The notes below the pieces were generated by a model, which worked only from the letters and a program-made list of their open reading frames with translations, made no database searches and was not told the origin of the DNA. Positions 25,171 through 32,755 of a stretch of DNA of 33,859 nucleotides are shown here, in pieces. Every line of letters begins with the position of its first letter. The stretch's first letter is position 1. The DNA is from an uncultured Muribaculaceae bacterium (GTDB lineage Bacteria > Bacteroidota > Bacteroidia > Bacteroidales > Muribaculaceae): assembly GCA_958439725.1 (NCBI GenBank), contig CAUBWJ010000023.1:1-33859 (forward strand). The letters are read 5' to 3'. Both the position numbers and the translations under genes were made by a program.

Positions 25171-26694
25171 ATGATATTATCAACCATAATGCCCGTTTTG
25201 GGACAGGTAGCTCCGATATCTCTTACAAAGCCTATTGATGTGACGAATTTTGTGGGAGAGAAATCTGGTTTCTCCTACGATCTTGCCACCTTTATAATGA
25301 AGGTAGTGGATTGGATTCTGAGTGTTTTCGGCTTGGAGCATAACAGCACTGTAGTCACATTCTTTTATGCCGTTGTGGTCTTCGGAATCTCCCTGGTGGT
25401 GGGTTATGTGGTGCAGTGGCTTCTTTTCTCCCTGCTTCGGCTGATAACAAGGCGCTGGAGCGGGGCCACTTATGTGGATCTTACCCAGGAACGTTTCTTC
25501 CACAAACTGTGCCGGCTCGTTCCCCCTATAGTATTTCTCATTTTTATTCAGTTTACTCTTTCAAATCATAATTCGCTTGCAGGCATCCTTACTAAAATCA
25601 CACTTATTTATATAGTATGTGTATCCGGGGTGGCGTTTTCGGCGTTGATTATGGCCACCTGGAAACATGTGGACCGTATCGAGAATAAACGGCGTCTTCC
25701 TCTGAAAGGTCTCGCGCAGCTTGCCAAAGGGATAATATGGATAGTGGCTATTATTGTCATAATCGCTATTCTGGTGGATAAGTCGCCCGCCGCTCTCCTG
25801 GCAGGACTTGGTGTATTCGCATCGGTGCTCATGCTGGTTTTCAAGGATACGATTCTGGGACTTGTTGCAGGGGTTCAGCTTGCCGAGAACGACAGTCTGC
25901 ATGTAGGTGACTGGATTGCTGTGAAAGGCACCGATGCCAACGGAACAGTCGAGGAGGTGAACCTGACTTTTGTGAAAGTGCTCAACTGGGACAAAACCAC
26001 CACCACGCTTCCGCCATATAGCCTGATTTCCGGCAGTTTCACCAACTACCGGTCAATGCAGGAAAGCAATACGCGCCGCATCTGCCGCTCGTATATGATT
26101 GATGCCGACAGTGTGCTGCCGTGCACTCCTGCCATGCTTGACAATATTTCTAAAACTGTGCCGTATATGGCTGATTATATTGCGGCGAAGCTGAAGCAGA
26201 AAGCTGAAGGCAAAGTTGCCGATGTGGACAATCCCGAAGGACTTGTGGATGGTACTATCGATACCAATCTGGGACTGTTCAGAGCCTATATGAAGATGTG
26301 GCTTGATGCCAATCCACATGTGTCGCACGACAGCGACTGTTTCGTCTCGACCCTTCCGCAGACATCAGTGGGCATTCCGTTCCAGGTATATTGCTTTACC
26401 AGCACTTCCAAATGGTTTCCCTACGAGGCCATACAGGACGGCGTGTTTGAGCATCTGGCTTCAATGCTCCGTTTCTTCCAGCTCTATACGTTTGAGAATC
26501 CTTCGGGCCGCGACACGATTGTGGACGGTTACCTAAGCCCCGGCGGCGACATAGATAATGTGTTCGGAGTGCCGTATCCGTTCTTCCAGGCTCCGGATGC
26601 GCCCGATTCTCCGGCATCAACGAGGGTGGGACAGAAACGTGCGCCGAAAATCACCGCATCTCCCGACGCTCCGCATGACGTAGCCGGCGCGTAG
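25171..26694 (+). CDS. mechanosensitive ion channel, MscS/YbdG type
   Basis: A 507-residue inner-membrane channel protein. Five hydrophobic segments lie in the first 230 or so residues (for example VVTFFYAVVVFGISLVVGYV and IIWIVAIIVIIAILV). The pore helix PAALLAGLGVFASVLMLVFK and the MscS beta domain (NDSLHVGDWIAV, GTVEEVNLTFVKVLNWDKT) follow. The run FTNYRSMQESNTRRI resembles E. coli YbdG, a small-conductance osmotic channel. A long cytoplasmic region and a low-complexity Pro/Ala/Asp tail of about 35 residues end the protein. It is divergent from rfbD and monocistronic or loosely followed by the TlpA-like lipoprotein (77-base gap, own promoter). Confidence 0.93.
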   Translation: MILSTIMPVLGQVAPISLTKPIDVTNFVGEKSGFSYDLATFIMKVVDWILSVFGLEHNSTVVTFFYAVVVFGISLVVGYVVQWLLFSLLRLITRRWSGATYVDLTQERFFHKLCRLVPPIVFLIFIQFTLSNHNSLAGILTKITLIYIVCVSGVAFSALIMATWKHVDRIENKRRLPLKGLAQLAKGIIWIVAIIVIIAILVDKSPAALLAGLGVFASVLMLVFKDTILGLVAGVQLAENDSLHVGDWIAVKGTDANGTVEEVNLTFVKVLNWDKTTTTLPPYSLISGSFTNYRSMQESNTRRICRSYMIDADSVLPCTPAMLDNISKTVPYMADYIAAKLKQKAEGKVADVDNPEGLVDGTIDTNLGLFRAYMKMWLDANPHVSHDSDCFVSTLPQTSVGIPFQVYCFTSTSKWFPYEAIQDGVFEHLASMLRFFQLYTFENPSGRDTIVDGYLSPGGDIDNVFGVPYPFFQAPDAPDSPASTRVGQKRAPKITASPDAPHDVAGA

Positions 26695-26719
26695 CGGATG
26701 CAGATAGGGGAGGGCGTCC

Positions 26720-26750
26720 TTTAGATTTTGGCAAAATAGGATTATATTTG
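26720..26750 (+). promoter_or_regulatory. promoter for the TlpA-like/glycosyltransferase/flippase/glf series
   Basis: TATATTTG (26743-26750, followed by CA) is an exact -7 match. TTTA at 26720-26723 is a near -33 match with a 19-base spacer. Initiation near 26757 gives a leader of about 15 bases before the ATG at 26772. Confidence 0.55.
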
Positions 26751-26771
26751 CAGAAGATAAATATGACCTGA

Positions 26772-27302
26772 ATGCGAAATCGAATAAAGACTCTGCTGTC
26801 AGCCGTCGTTTTTTCCATCTGTATGTTAGCGGCTGTATCCTGTGTGACCGATGATGATAAGGCGACCTCCCTTGAGGCGGGAGATGCAGTTCCCGTATTT
26901 TCCGTAACCATGAATGACGGGTCGGTGGTCACCACGGAGTCTCTCCGGGGACATCGGTCGCTGATTGTTTTTTTCAACACTGGATGCGCCGATTGCCGTC
27001 GGGAACTTCCGGTGATTCAGAAGGTTTATGAGAAAGCTCCGGCCGACGCACGGATAGTGTGCATAGCACGGGAGGAAAACGAAGCACCGATTGCCGCATT
27101 CTGGAAATCGGCGGGGCTGACTATGCCGTATTCCGCGCAGCCTGACCGAAAGGTTTACAGCCTGTTTGCCTCAAGCATCATTCCCCGTATATATGTGGTG
27201 GATGAGAATCTGACTATAATGGATGCTTTTTCCGACAAAGGAATGCCTACGGAAGCCATCTTGCTGGGCTTTCTCGACGGAGAGGACTCGGATTCGAAGT
27301 GA
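26772..27302 (+). CDS. thioredoxin-fold (TlpA/redoxin-like) lipoprotein
   Basis: A 176-residue predicted lipoprotein. The N-terminal signal sequence has a lipobox ending AAVSC (Cys about residue 24), so it should be lipid-anchored in the envelope. The mature part is a thioredoxin fold of the TlpA/AhpC-TSA type: a VPVFSVTMNDGS strand, an active site FFNTGCADCRRELP with CXXC (CADC), and a cis-Pro region SIIPRIYVVDEN. Family members reduce periplasmic disulfides. The CADC active-site dipeptide is atypical compared with CPPC or CGPC. The 3' end abuts, and by a possible GTG start overlaps, the glycosyltransferase gene, so the two are likely co-transcribed even though no functional link is obvious. 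Confidence 0.88.
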   Translation: MRNRIKTLLSAVVFSICMLAAVSCVTDDDKATSLEAGDAVPVFSVTMNDGSVVTTESLRGHRSLIVFFNTGCADCRRELPVIQKVYEKAPADARIVCIAREENEAPIAAFWKSAGLTMPYSAQPDRKVYSLFASSIIPRIYVVDENLTIMDAFSDKGMPTEAILLGFLDGEDSDSK

Positions 27303-27316
27303 CAAAGTCGATGCTC

Positions 27317-28219
27317 ATGGCTAAAATTGCTGCTGTTATCGCTACTTACAACCGGGCGAATCTCTTGTTGAGATGCCTGGATGCTATTAACAGGCAGACG
27401 GTTTGTCCGCAGATGATTTATGTGGCCAACAATGCGTCGACAGACAATACCATGGAATGCCTCAGACGTTATCGCTCCGGAATACCTCTGGAGATAATTG
27501 ATCTTCCGACAAATCAGGGAGGCTCCGGCGGCTTCTATGCCGGAATGAAGGCTGCGTTTGATTCCGGACGGTTTGATGGATTCTGGGTGATGGATGATGA
27601 CGGCTATCCGGCGCCTGATTGCCTTAAGAGGCTTTGCGGATTTCTGGAGAGATATGACTATGTAGCTCCTCTTGTATTGGACGAAGATAATCAGGAGCAA
27701 CTGGCTTTTCCATGTCTGAAAGATATGAAACTTGTGTCAGATTTCCACAGAGTGTTTGGCGCTACGGGACTGATACAGGATTATTCATGTCCCTTCAATG
27801 GTATTTTGATAAGTTCAAAGGCAGTCGGAATGGCGGGATTTCCCAAGAAAGATATGTTTATATGGGGAGATGAATTCGAGTATAATTTAAGATTGAAGAA
27901 AAATGGTTTTATCCCTGTTACGGTGATAAATGCCTTTCATTTCCATCCGGAGAGCAAACAGATTATGGAGAAAGATATTCTCGGAAGAAAATCGGTTATT
28001 TTCAATCGGTCGAAATTAAGAGATTATTGTACCTATCGTAACAAAACATATAATCTAAAGGTCTATGGCCCTAAAAAACGTTTATATAAGATATTCATTA
28101 AGTACAATACCTACTTTTTGTTCAAGCGAAAATTCGATATTGAGAACCTCCGGCTGTTTAACAGGGCATTTTTTGACGGTCTGAGGTCGGATTTTTCCCG
28201 GCATAATGACTACCTTTAA
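27317..28219 (+). CDS. family 2 glycosyltransferase (GlfT-like, probable galactofuranosyltransferase)
   Basis: A GT-A fold glycosyltransferase of about 300 residues. The N-terminus AAVIATYNRANLLLRCLDAI and YVANNASTDNT is the GT2 nucleotide-sugar site. The metal-binding DXD is the DDD of FWVMDDDGYPAP, and the acceptor/catalytic segment MFIWGDEFEYNLRLKKNG resembles the W-x-D-E/D motif of GlfT-type galactofuranosyltransferases. UDP-galactopyranose mutase two genes downstream supports a galactofuranose donor, by inference. Start choice is uncertain: ATGs at 27311 and 27317 and a GTG at 27299 (overlapping the preceding stop by 4 bases) are all in frame. I prefer 27317, where the GT2 fold begins. 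The 3' third is more AT-rich than its neighbours. Confidence 0.87.
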   Translation: MAKIAAVIATYNRANLLLRCLDAINRQTVCPQMIYVANNASTDNTMECLRRYRSGIPLEIIDLPTNQGGSGGFYAGMKAAFDSGRFDGFWVMDDDGYPAPDCLKRLCGFLERYDYVAPLVLDEDNQEQLAFPCLKDMKLVSDFHRVFGATGLIQDYSCPFNGILISSKAVGMAGFPKKDMFIWGDEFEYNLRLKKNGFIPVTVINAFHFHPESKQIMEKDILGRKSVIFNRSKLRDYCTYRNKTYNLKVYGPKKRLYKIFIKYNTYFLFKRKFDIENLRLFNRAFFDGLRSDFSRHNDYL

Positions 28220-28251
28220 CCCATTAGGAGAGCATTTAACATTACAGAGTT

Positions 28252-29703
28252 TTGGCATCACTGAAGGGAAATATTATTCTCAACGGAGTCAACACGGCCA
28301 CGAGCCTGTTGTTTCCCATCATCACGTTCCCATACGCTGCGCGCGTGCTGATGCCGGAAGGAATCGGCGCGGTTAACTTCCTCAACTCCGTGATAAGCTA
28401 TATAGTGTTGCTGACAAGTCTGGGCATACCGATGTATGCCGTAAAGGAAGTTGCCAAATACCGGGACGACAAACTGCAACGCGACCGTATCACTATCGAG
28501 ATTCTGCTTTTGAGCCTTGTGCTATGTATCGGAGGATATGTGGCTGTATTGCTCCTGGCCCAGTTTGTGCCGCAGATTCACTCTCAATCGGCGCTTTTCT
28601 ATGTGCTGAGCCTTTCGATAGTCTTCAACACCGTTGGAGTCAACTGGTTCTATCAGGCAATAGAGGACTTCAGGTTCATCACCATCCGCGCGCTGATAAT
28701 CCGCACACTTTCGGCCGCGGCCCTTTTCATTTTCGTCAAGACACCGTGTGACCTGCTTATCTACGGTCTGATAATCGTCGGCTCTACCGTAGGCAACAAC
28801 ATAATCAATCTTATCCATCTCCGGGAAATTATAGACTGGAAGTCTCTGCAGTTTAAGAGTCTCAACATGACGCGTCATGTCCGTCCGGTCCTGCAGCTGT
28901 TTATCTTCAATATGATAGTGAGCCTATATCTCCATCTCAATTCCGTGATGCTGGGATTTATGTCGGGTGACGAGCAGGTTGGCTTCTTCACTGCCGGCAC
29001 GAAGATTTCTCATATCGGGCTCACGGTGCTCTCCTCCATAGGCACAGTGCTGCTTCCGCGCTGCTCCAATCTTCTGGCTAATGGCGAAAACGCGGAATTC
29101 AACAAAGTGATAGGGAAATCGCTCGACCTGATACTGTGCCTGTCGCTCCCCATGACCTTCGGCCTGATACTGCTTGCGGCGCCGGTGACCATGATATTCT
29201 GCGGGCCGGAATATGCGGATGCCATACCCGTGCTGGTACTGAACGCTCCCGTGATCATCTTCATAGGCATTTCGAATCTGCTGGGCATACAGATACTTTA
29301 CCCCAAGGATAAGATCGGACTGGTGATATGGAGCGTGAGTGTGGGAGCGCTGGTCAATGTCATCCTCAACATTCTGCTTATTCCGGGGCATGGGGCGGTT
29401 GGAGCAGCCGTCTCAACCTTATTCGCGGAACTCTCGGTGACTGCCTTCCAGCTCATGTACGGCAGGAAATACTATCCTTTCGCGCTCTCCGCTCTGTGGA
29501 ATACCCGTTATATCGGGGCCACTGCGATAATGTCGGTGGCGCTTCTCGTTCTCACATCATTCGCCGAAGGCATGGCGCTGCAGTTGCTCATAGGGCTGCC
29601 TGTGGGAATCCTTGTCTACTTCACATCGCTTCTTGTGATGAAGGACCCTCTTTTGTTCGAAACCATCACCTCACTTAAAACCACCATATCAAATGGCAGA
29701 TAA
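28252..29703 (+). CDS. oligosaccharide flippase (Wzx/PST family)
   Basis: A 483-residue MATE/PST-superfamily membrane protein with about 12-14 transmembrane helices spread along its length. The N-terminus LKGNIILNGVNTATSLLFPI followed by TFPYAARVLMPEGIGAVNF is the standard Wzx opening. Such flippases move undecaprenyl-PP-linked glycans to the periplasmic face. No in-frame ATG precedes this motif, so I use the TTG at 28252; a purine-rich AGGAGAG lies at 28226-28232. The 3' end overlaps glf by 11 bases. With the GT2 gene and glf it forms a small polysaccharide cassette. Confidence 0.93.
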   Translation: MASLKGNIILNGVNTATSLLFPIITFPYAARVLMPEGIGAVNFLNSVISYIVLLTSLGIPMYAVKEVAKYRDDKLQRDRITIEILLLSLVLCIGGYVAVLLLAQFVPQIHSQSALFYVLSLSIVFNTVGVNWFYQAIEDFRFITIRALIIRTLSAAALFIFVKTPCDLLIYGLIIVGSTVGNNIINLIHLREIIDWKSLQFKSLNMTRHVRPVLQLFIFNMIVSLYLHLNSVMLGFMSGDEQVGFFTAGTKISHIGLTVLSSIGTVLLPRCSNLLANGENAEFNKVIGKSLDLILCLSLPMTFGLILLAAPVTMIFCGPEYADAIPVLVLNAPVIIFIGISNLLGIQILYPKDKIGLVIWSVSVGALVNVILNILLIPGHGAVGAAVSTLFAELSVTAFQLMYGRKYYPFALSALWNTRYIGATAIMSVALLVLTSFAEGMALQLLIGLPVGILVYFTSLLVMKDPLLFETITSLKTTISNGR

Positions 29704-30865
29704 ATATGATTATCTGATAGTGGGCGCCGGCCTTTACGGAGCCACATTCGCCCATCTGGCCAACCGCCGTGGCAAACGTTGCCTCGTCATTGACAAGCGT
29801 CCCCATACCGGCGGCAACATCTACTGCGAGGAAATCGCGGGAATAAACGTACACAAATACGGCGCCCATATATTCCACACCTCCGACAAAGAGGTATGGG
29901 ACTTCGTCAACTCCATCGTGCCGTTCAACCGCTACACTAACTCACCGGTTGCCGTGGCTCCTGACGGCAAGCTGTACAATCTGCCGTTCAACATGAACAC
30001 ATTCTATCAGATGTGGGGCGTGAAGACACCTGCCGAGGCCCAGGCGAAGCTTGACGAGCAGCGGGAGGAGATACAGCGACGTATACTTGACGACCCGCTG
30101 ATGAAACTCGTCAACTATCATCCCCGTAACCTCGAGGAACAAGCCCTAATGCTTATCGGTACCGATATTTACGAACAGCTCATCAAAGGCTACACCGAAA
30201 AGCAGTGGGGGAGGAAATGCACCGAACTTCCGCCCGACATAATCCGTCGTCTGCCGGTTCGCCTGACCTTCGACAACAACTATTTTAACGACGCCTATCA
30301 GGGCATACCCATCGGAGGCTACAACCGTCTGATCGACGGCCTGCTTGAGGGTATAGAGGTGCGCTTGAATTGCGACTACTTCGACCATCGCGCCGAGCTC
30401 GACATGATAGCCCGGACGGTTGTCTACACCGGTCCCATCGACCGCTATTTCGACTATAAATTCGGTCCGCTGGAATACCGTACGGTCCGCTTCAAGACCG
30501 AGATACTTTCCACGGCCAACTATCAGGGCAACGCCGTAGTCAACTACACCTCTGCCGACGTGCCCTATACCCGTATAATCGAGCATAAGCACTTCGAGGC
30601 ATTGCTTCAGCCGGATGTCTACGCTAATCCCCAGACGGTCATATCGCGCGAATACTCCACCGAGTGGAAGCCCGGCATGGAGCCATTCTACCCTGTGACC
30701 GATTCCCGAAACACCACGCGCTACACACAGTACCGCGACCTTCGCGAAGCCATCCCCGCCAATCCCGACGGCACCCCCCGCGTGATCTTCGGCGGCCGCC
30801 TCGCCGAATACAAATATTATGACATGGCACCGATTGTCGCCCAGCTCCTAAAGAAATTCAAATGA
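29693..30865 (+). CDS. glf: UDP-galactopyranose mutase
   Basis: A 390-residue FAD-dependent mutase that converts UDP-galactopyranose to UDP-galactofuranose. The FAD-binding motif YLIVGAGLYGATFAHLANRR is at residues 6-25, followed by PHTGGNIYCE and NVHKYGAHIFHTSD. EKQWGRKCTELP and the C-terminal IFGGRLAEYKYYDM segment are also family-specific. Length is normal. The start overlaps the flippase gene by 11 bases. It is the strongest evidence that the glycan made by this cassette contains galactofuranose. It ends 285 bases before the fusion gene, with only a weak imperfect hairpin (30872-30903) after it. Confidence 0.97.
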   Translation: MADKYDYLIVGAGLYGATFAHLANRRGKRCLVIDKRPHTGGNIYCEEIAGINVHKYGAHIFHTSDKEVWDFVNSIVPFNRYTNSPVAVAPDGKLYNLPFNMNTFYQMWGVKTPAEAQAKLDEQREEIQRRILDDPLMKLVNYHPRNLEEQALMLIGTDIYEQLIKGYTEKQWGRKCTELPPDIIRRLPVRLTFDNNYFNDAYQGIPIGGYNRLIDGLLEGIEVRLNCDYFDHRAELDMIARTVVYTGPIDRYFDYKFGPLEYRTVRFKTEILSTANYQGNAVVNYTSADVPYTRIIEHKHFEALLQPDVYANPQTVISREYSTEWKPGMEPFYPVTDSRNTTRYTQYRDLREAIPANPDGTPRVIFGGRLAEYKYYDMAPIVAQLLKKFK

Positions 30866-31000
30866 CTTTTTAGTTAGGACATTATGTTATAATAGGAATA
30901 ACTGAAGGGGAGTGGGATGATGTCATTTCTCTGTCTGTGCTCCGCATTTCTATGTCTGCGAGAACCCGTATTTCGGTGTCCGCTCTATTTTACGCGGCCA

Positions 31001-31035
31001 TTTGCTCGGATTATCAGAAATATTCCTTATCTTTG
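31001..31035 (+). promoter_or_regulatory. promoter for the recombinase-NusG fusion locus
   Basis: TATCTTTG (31028-31035) is an exact -7 match. TTTG at 31001-31004 could be the -33 element, though the 23-base spacer is a little long. The -7 box is embedded in a short inverted repeat, CTTATC (31026-31031) and GATAAG (31040-31045). Initiation would fall at about 31042. I found no pair of long inverted repeats that would make this promoter invertible. The rest of 30866-31000 shows no gene. Confidence 0.5.
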
Positions 31036-31040
31036 TGCAG

Positions 31041-31068
31041 ATAAGCGTTGCCGTTTTGGCACGCTTAT
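31041..31068 (+). promoter_or_regulatory. leader RNA hairpin at the predicted transcript 5' end
   Basis: ATAAGCG (31041-31047) and TGCC (31049-31052) pair with GGCA (31058-31061) and CGCTTAT (31062-31068): an 11-bp stem with one bulged T and the loop GTTTT. It begins where the predicted transcript starts. By analogy with the leader hairpins used by specialised NusG proteins such as LoaP and with ops sites of RfaH, it could recruit the downstream NGN-KOW protein. That role is inference. Confidence 0.45.
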
Positions 31069-31100
31069 GAGTATTCCCGGAGGTTTACCTCAGCCTTATC

Positions 31101-31196
31101 ATGCTGTGTAAAACCCAACATACCATGGCCTTATCCTGTCACATCGGCGTATGTGGCGGGAAATATCTATTTATAGGCCATTTCATGGAAGTTTAA
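31101..31196 (+). CDS. possible 31-residue leader ORF overlapping the fusion gene start
   Basis: An ATG at 31101 opens a frame that ends at TAA 31194-31196, encoding a small Cys/His-containing peptide (it begins MLCKTQHTM and ends HFMEV). A second in-frame ATG is at 31125. A GGAGGT sequence at 31079-31084 lies 16 bases upstream. The frame runs 46 bases past the fusion gene ATG at 31151 in a different register, so translating it would affect initiation there. It may be chance, since I recognise no homologue. Confidence 0.25.
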   Translation: MLCKTQHTMALSCHIGVCGGKYLFIGHFMEV

Positions 31197-32635
31197 AATC
31201 TGTAGTGGACGAAGTTGCTGTAGATAAGACTGTTGACCTCGCGTCTCTCTTTGAATTTTTCCGGTCTGAGGCTTCCGGCAAGTCCGGTGCGGCGGCTTCC
31301 TATTATGGCCGGGCCGTTGCCGGTTTCGAAGCATTTCTTGCTGCGCGCGGCGAAGAATCTTGCGAAATCACTTCCGGTCTGATGGCCGATTGGTTTATTT
31401 CCATGATTTCCCGCGGCCTCACATTTAAAACTGCCACGCTTTATCTCAATAGCGTCTCCGGTGTGTATCGTAAGGCAGTTGCCGCAGGGTTCGCCGAACC
31501 AACCGGAGCTTTCCGCGACGTAAAGGAGCGCCTTAAGGCACTCTCCGTTTCCGGAAATCCAGATTCGATAGACTTCACGCCGCTCAATCGCGCCCACCGC
31601 CTTTTCCGCGCGGTCGCTCCTCGCGGCGGGGAGGACGCTCTGGCACGCGACATATTGCTTTTCTCGCTCCTGAATGGCTGCATGCCCCCTTATGAAATTG
31701 CTCTCCTCACAAAGGATTGCCTCGCGGAGCTGTCTCCCGAGCTGAAAGGCATCGCCATGCGCAACGTATCGCCGCGCCGCAAATACATCTTCGACCTCGG
31801 ACAGTCCATGCTCACCCCGGTGCAGTTGCGCAAGGCCGTGGCGCACCTTTTCGCGCCCTTGCGTCTCGACGGCACGCTGCCCCAGGCGCCTGACGTCACC
31901 GCTGCTGTAGCCTCGCTATGGGCGTTGGCGGCTCTTCGTCGCGGCATCCCCGCCTCTGAAGTCTCGGCGTTTCTTGCGTCTACTCCTCCGGCAATGCCCC
32001 TTCTCGCTGTTGCCGAGCCCGCAACGATGTCGGCCGAACGCCGCACCTGGCTTGCCGATGCGGTAGGGCAGACCTTCATCAGCAATCCTGCGCGCTGGTA
32101 CGCCATGCGTATCCGCCCGGGGCGCACGTTTGACGAGCTCCGTTCGCGCCTCGACACCTTACCGGCTTCCGAACGCCCCGAACTCTTCTATCCCTTCAGC
32201 GAAATCGCACGCAAGCTCCACAAGCGCATCGTCTTCCGCCAGACCCCGGTGATAAAAAACGTGGTCTTCTTCCGTTGTGGTGAGGCGGATGTGTTCGCGC
32301 TCGCCGCACGCATAGCCGACATTGCGTGGATCTATACCTCGTCCGGCCGCACCGGCGACCGCTTCGCCGTCATCCCCGATGCCCACTTTCACCAGTTCCG
32401 CATAGCCGTGGGCAACTTCGACGCCTCCACATTCAGCGCCGAAGCCCTCACCGTAGGCACCGAAATGCAGGTAATCTCCGGCATATTCGAAGGCATAGAG
32501 GCCTCCATCTCCAAAATCGACTCCGCCGAAGGCCGCAACATCCTCCACCTCCTCTACTCCGGCTCCAACGCCATCCGCTGGTCCATCACCCTCGACCCCT
32601 CCCAAACCCGCCCCAAACCCCGCCCCATCCCCTGA
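31151..32635 (+). CDS. fusion of catalytically dead tyrosine-recombinase-like region and NusG/UpxY-like NGN-KOW domain
   Basis: A 494-residue protein with two recognisable halves. Residues about 28-115 read as an integrase SAM-like core-binding domain (EFFRSEASGKSGAAASYYGR, TFKTATLYLNSVSGVYRKAV). Residues about 140-285 follow the layout of the tyrosine-recombinase catalytic domain (ARDILLFSLLNG, ALRRGIPASEVSAFLAST), but the positions of Arg I, HxxR, the LGH His and the Tyr nucleophile appear replaced (G176, A251/A254, S277, none). Residues about 313-420 form an NGN domain (NPARWYAMRIRPGRTFDEL, VIKNVVFFRCG, VIPDAHFHQFRIAVG), and about 435-470 a KOW motif (VGTEMQVISGIFEGIEASI). I infer a transcription elongation factor for the polysaccharide genes that follow, comparable in position to UpxY. 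The 3' half is strikingly C-rich. The start may instead be GTG at 31205. Confidence 0.8.
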   Translation: MWREISIYRPFHGSLKSVVDEVAVDKTVDLASLFEFFRSEASGKSGAAASYYGRAVAGFEAFLAARGEESCEITSGLMADWFISMISRGLTFKTATLYLNSVSGVYRKAVAAGFAEPTGAFRDVKERLKALSVSGNPDSIDFTPLNRAHRLFRAVAPRGGEDALARDILLFSLLNGCMPPYEIALLTKDCLAELSPELKGIAMRNVSPRRKYIFDLGQSMLTPVQLRKAVAHLFAPLRLDGTLPQAPDVTAAVASLWALAALRRGIPASEVSAFLASTPPAMPLLAVAEPATMSAERRTWLADAVGQTFISNPARWYAMRIRPGRTFDELRSRLDTLPASERPELFYPFSEIARKLHKRIVFRQTPVIKNVVFFRCGEADVFALAARIADIAWIYTSSGRTGDRFAVIPDAHFHQFRIAVGNFDASTFSAEALTVGTEMQVISGIFEGIEASISKIDSAEGRNILHLLYSGSNAIRWSITLDPSQTRPKPRPIP

Positions 32636-32755
32636 GGCCCCATATCATATCAACTACCCACATTATTTCCTCTATTATTTTCGAAGCTAACCAGTCAGAC
32701 CCTCGTACGGCCATTCGTATCTCTATACTGCTGGTGGATAAATGTTAAAAGAAAT

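Noticed and set aside
30866..31150. Invertible promoter of the Bacteroides capsule type
   Set aside because: I looked for long inverted repeats flanking the promoter and found only 5-7 bp matches. There is no active invertase gene in the window, since the recombinase-like protein lacks catalytic residues.
31151..32635. Active site-specific integrase of a mobile element
   Set aside because: Arg I, HxxR, the LGH His and the Tyr nucleophile are not found at their expected places, and the C-terminal region is NGN-KOW. No attachment repeats or cargo typical of an integrative element are nearby.
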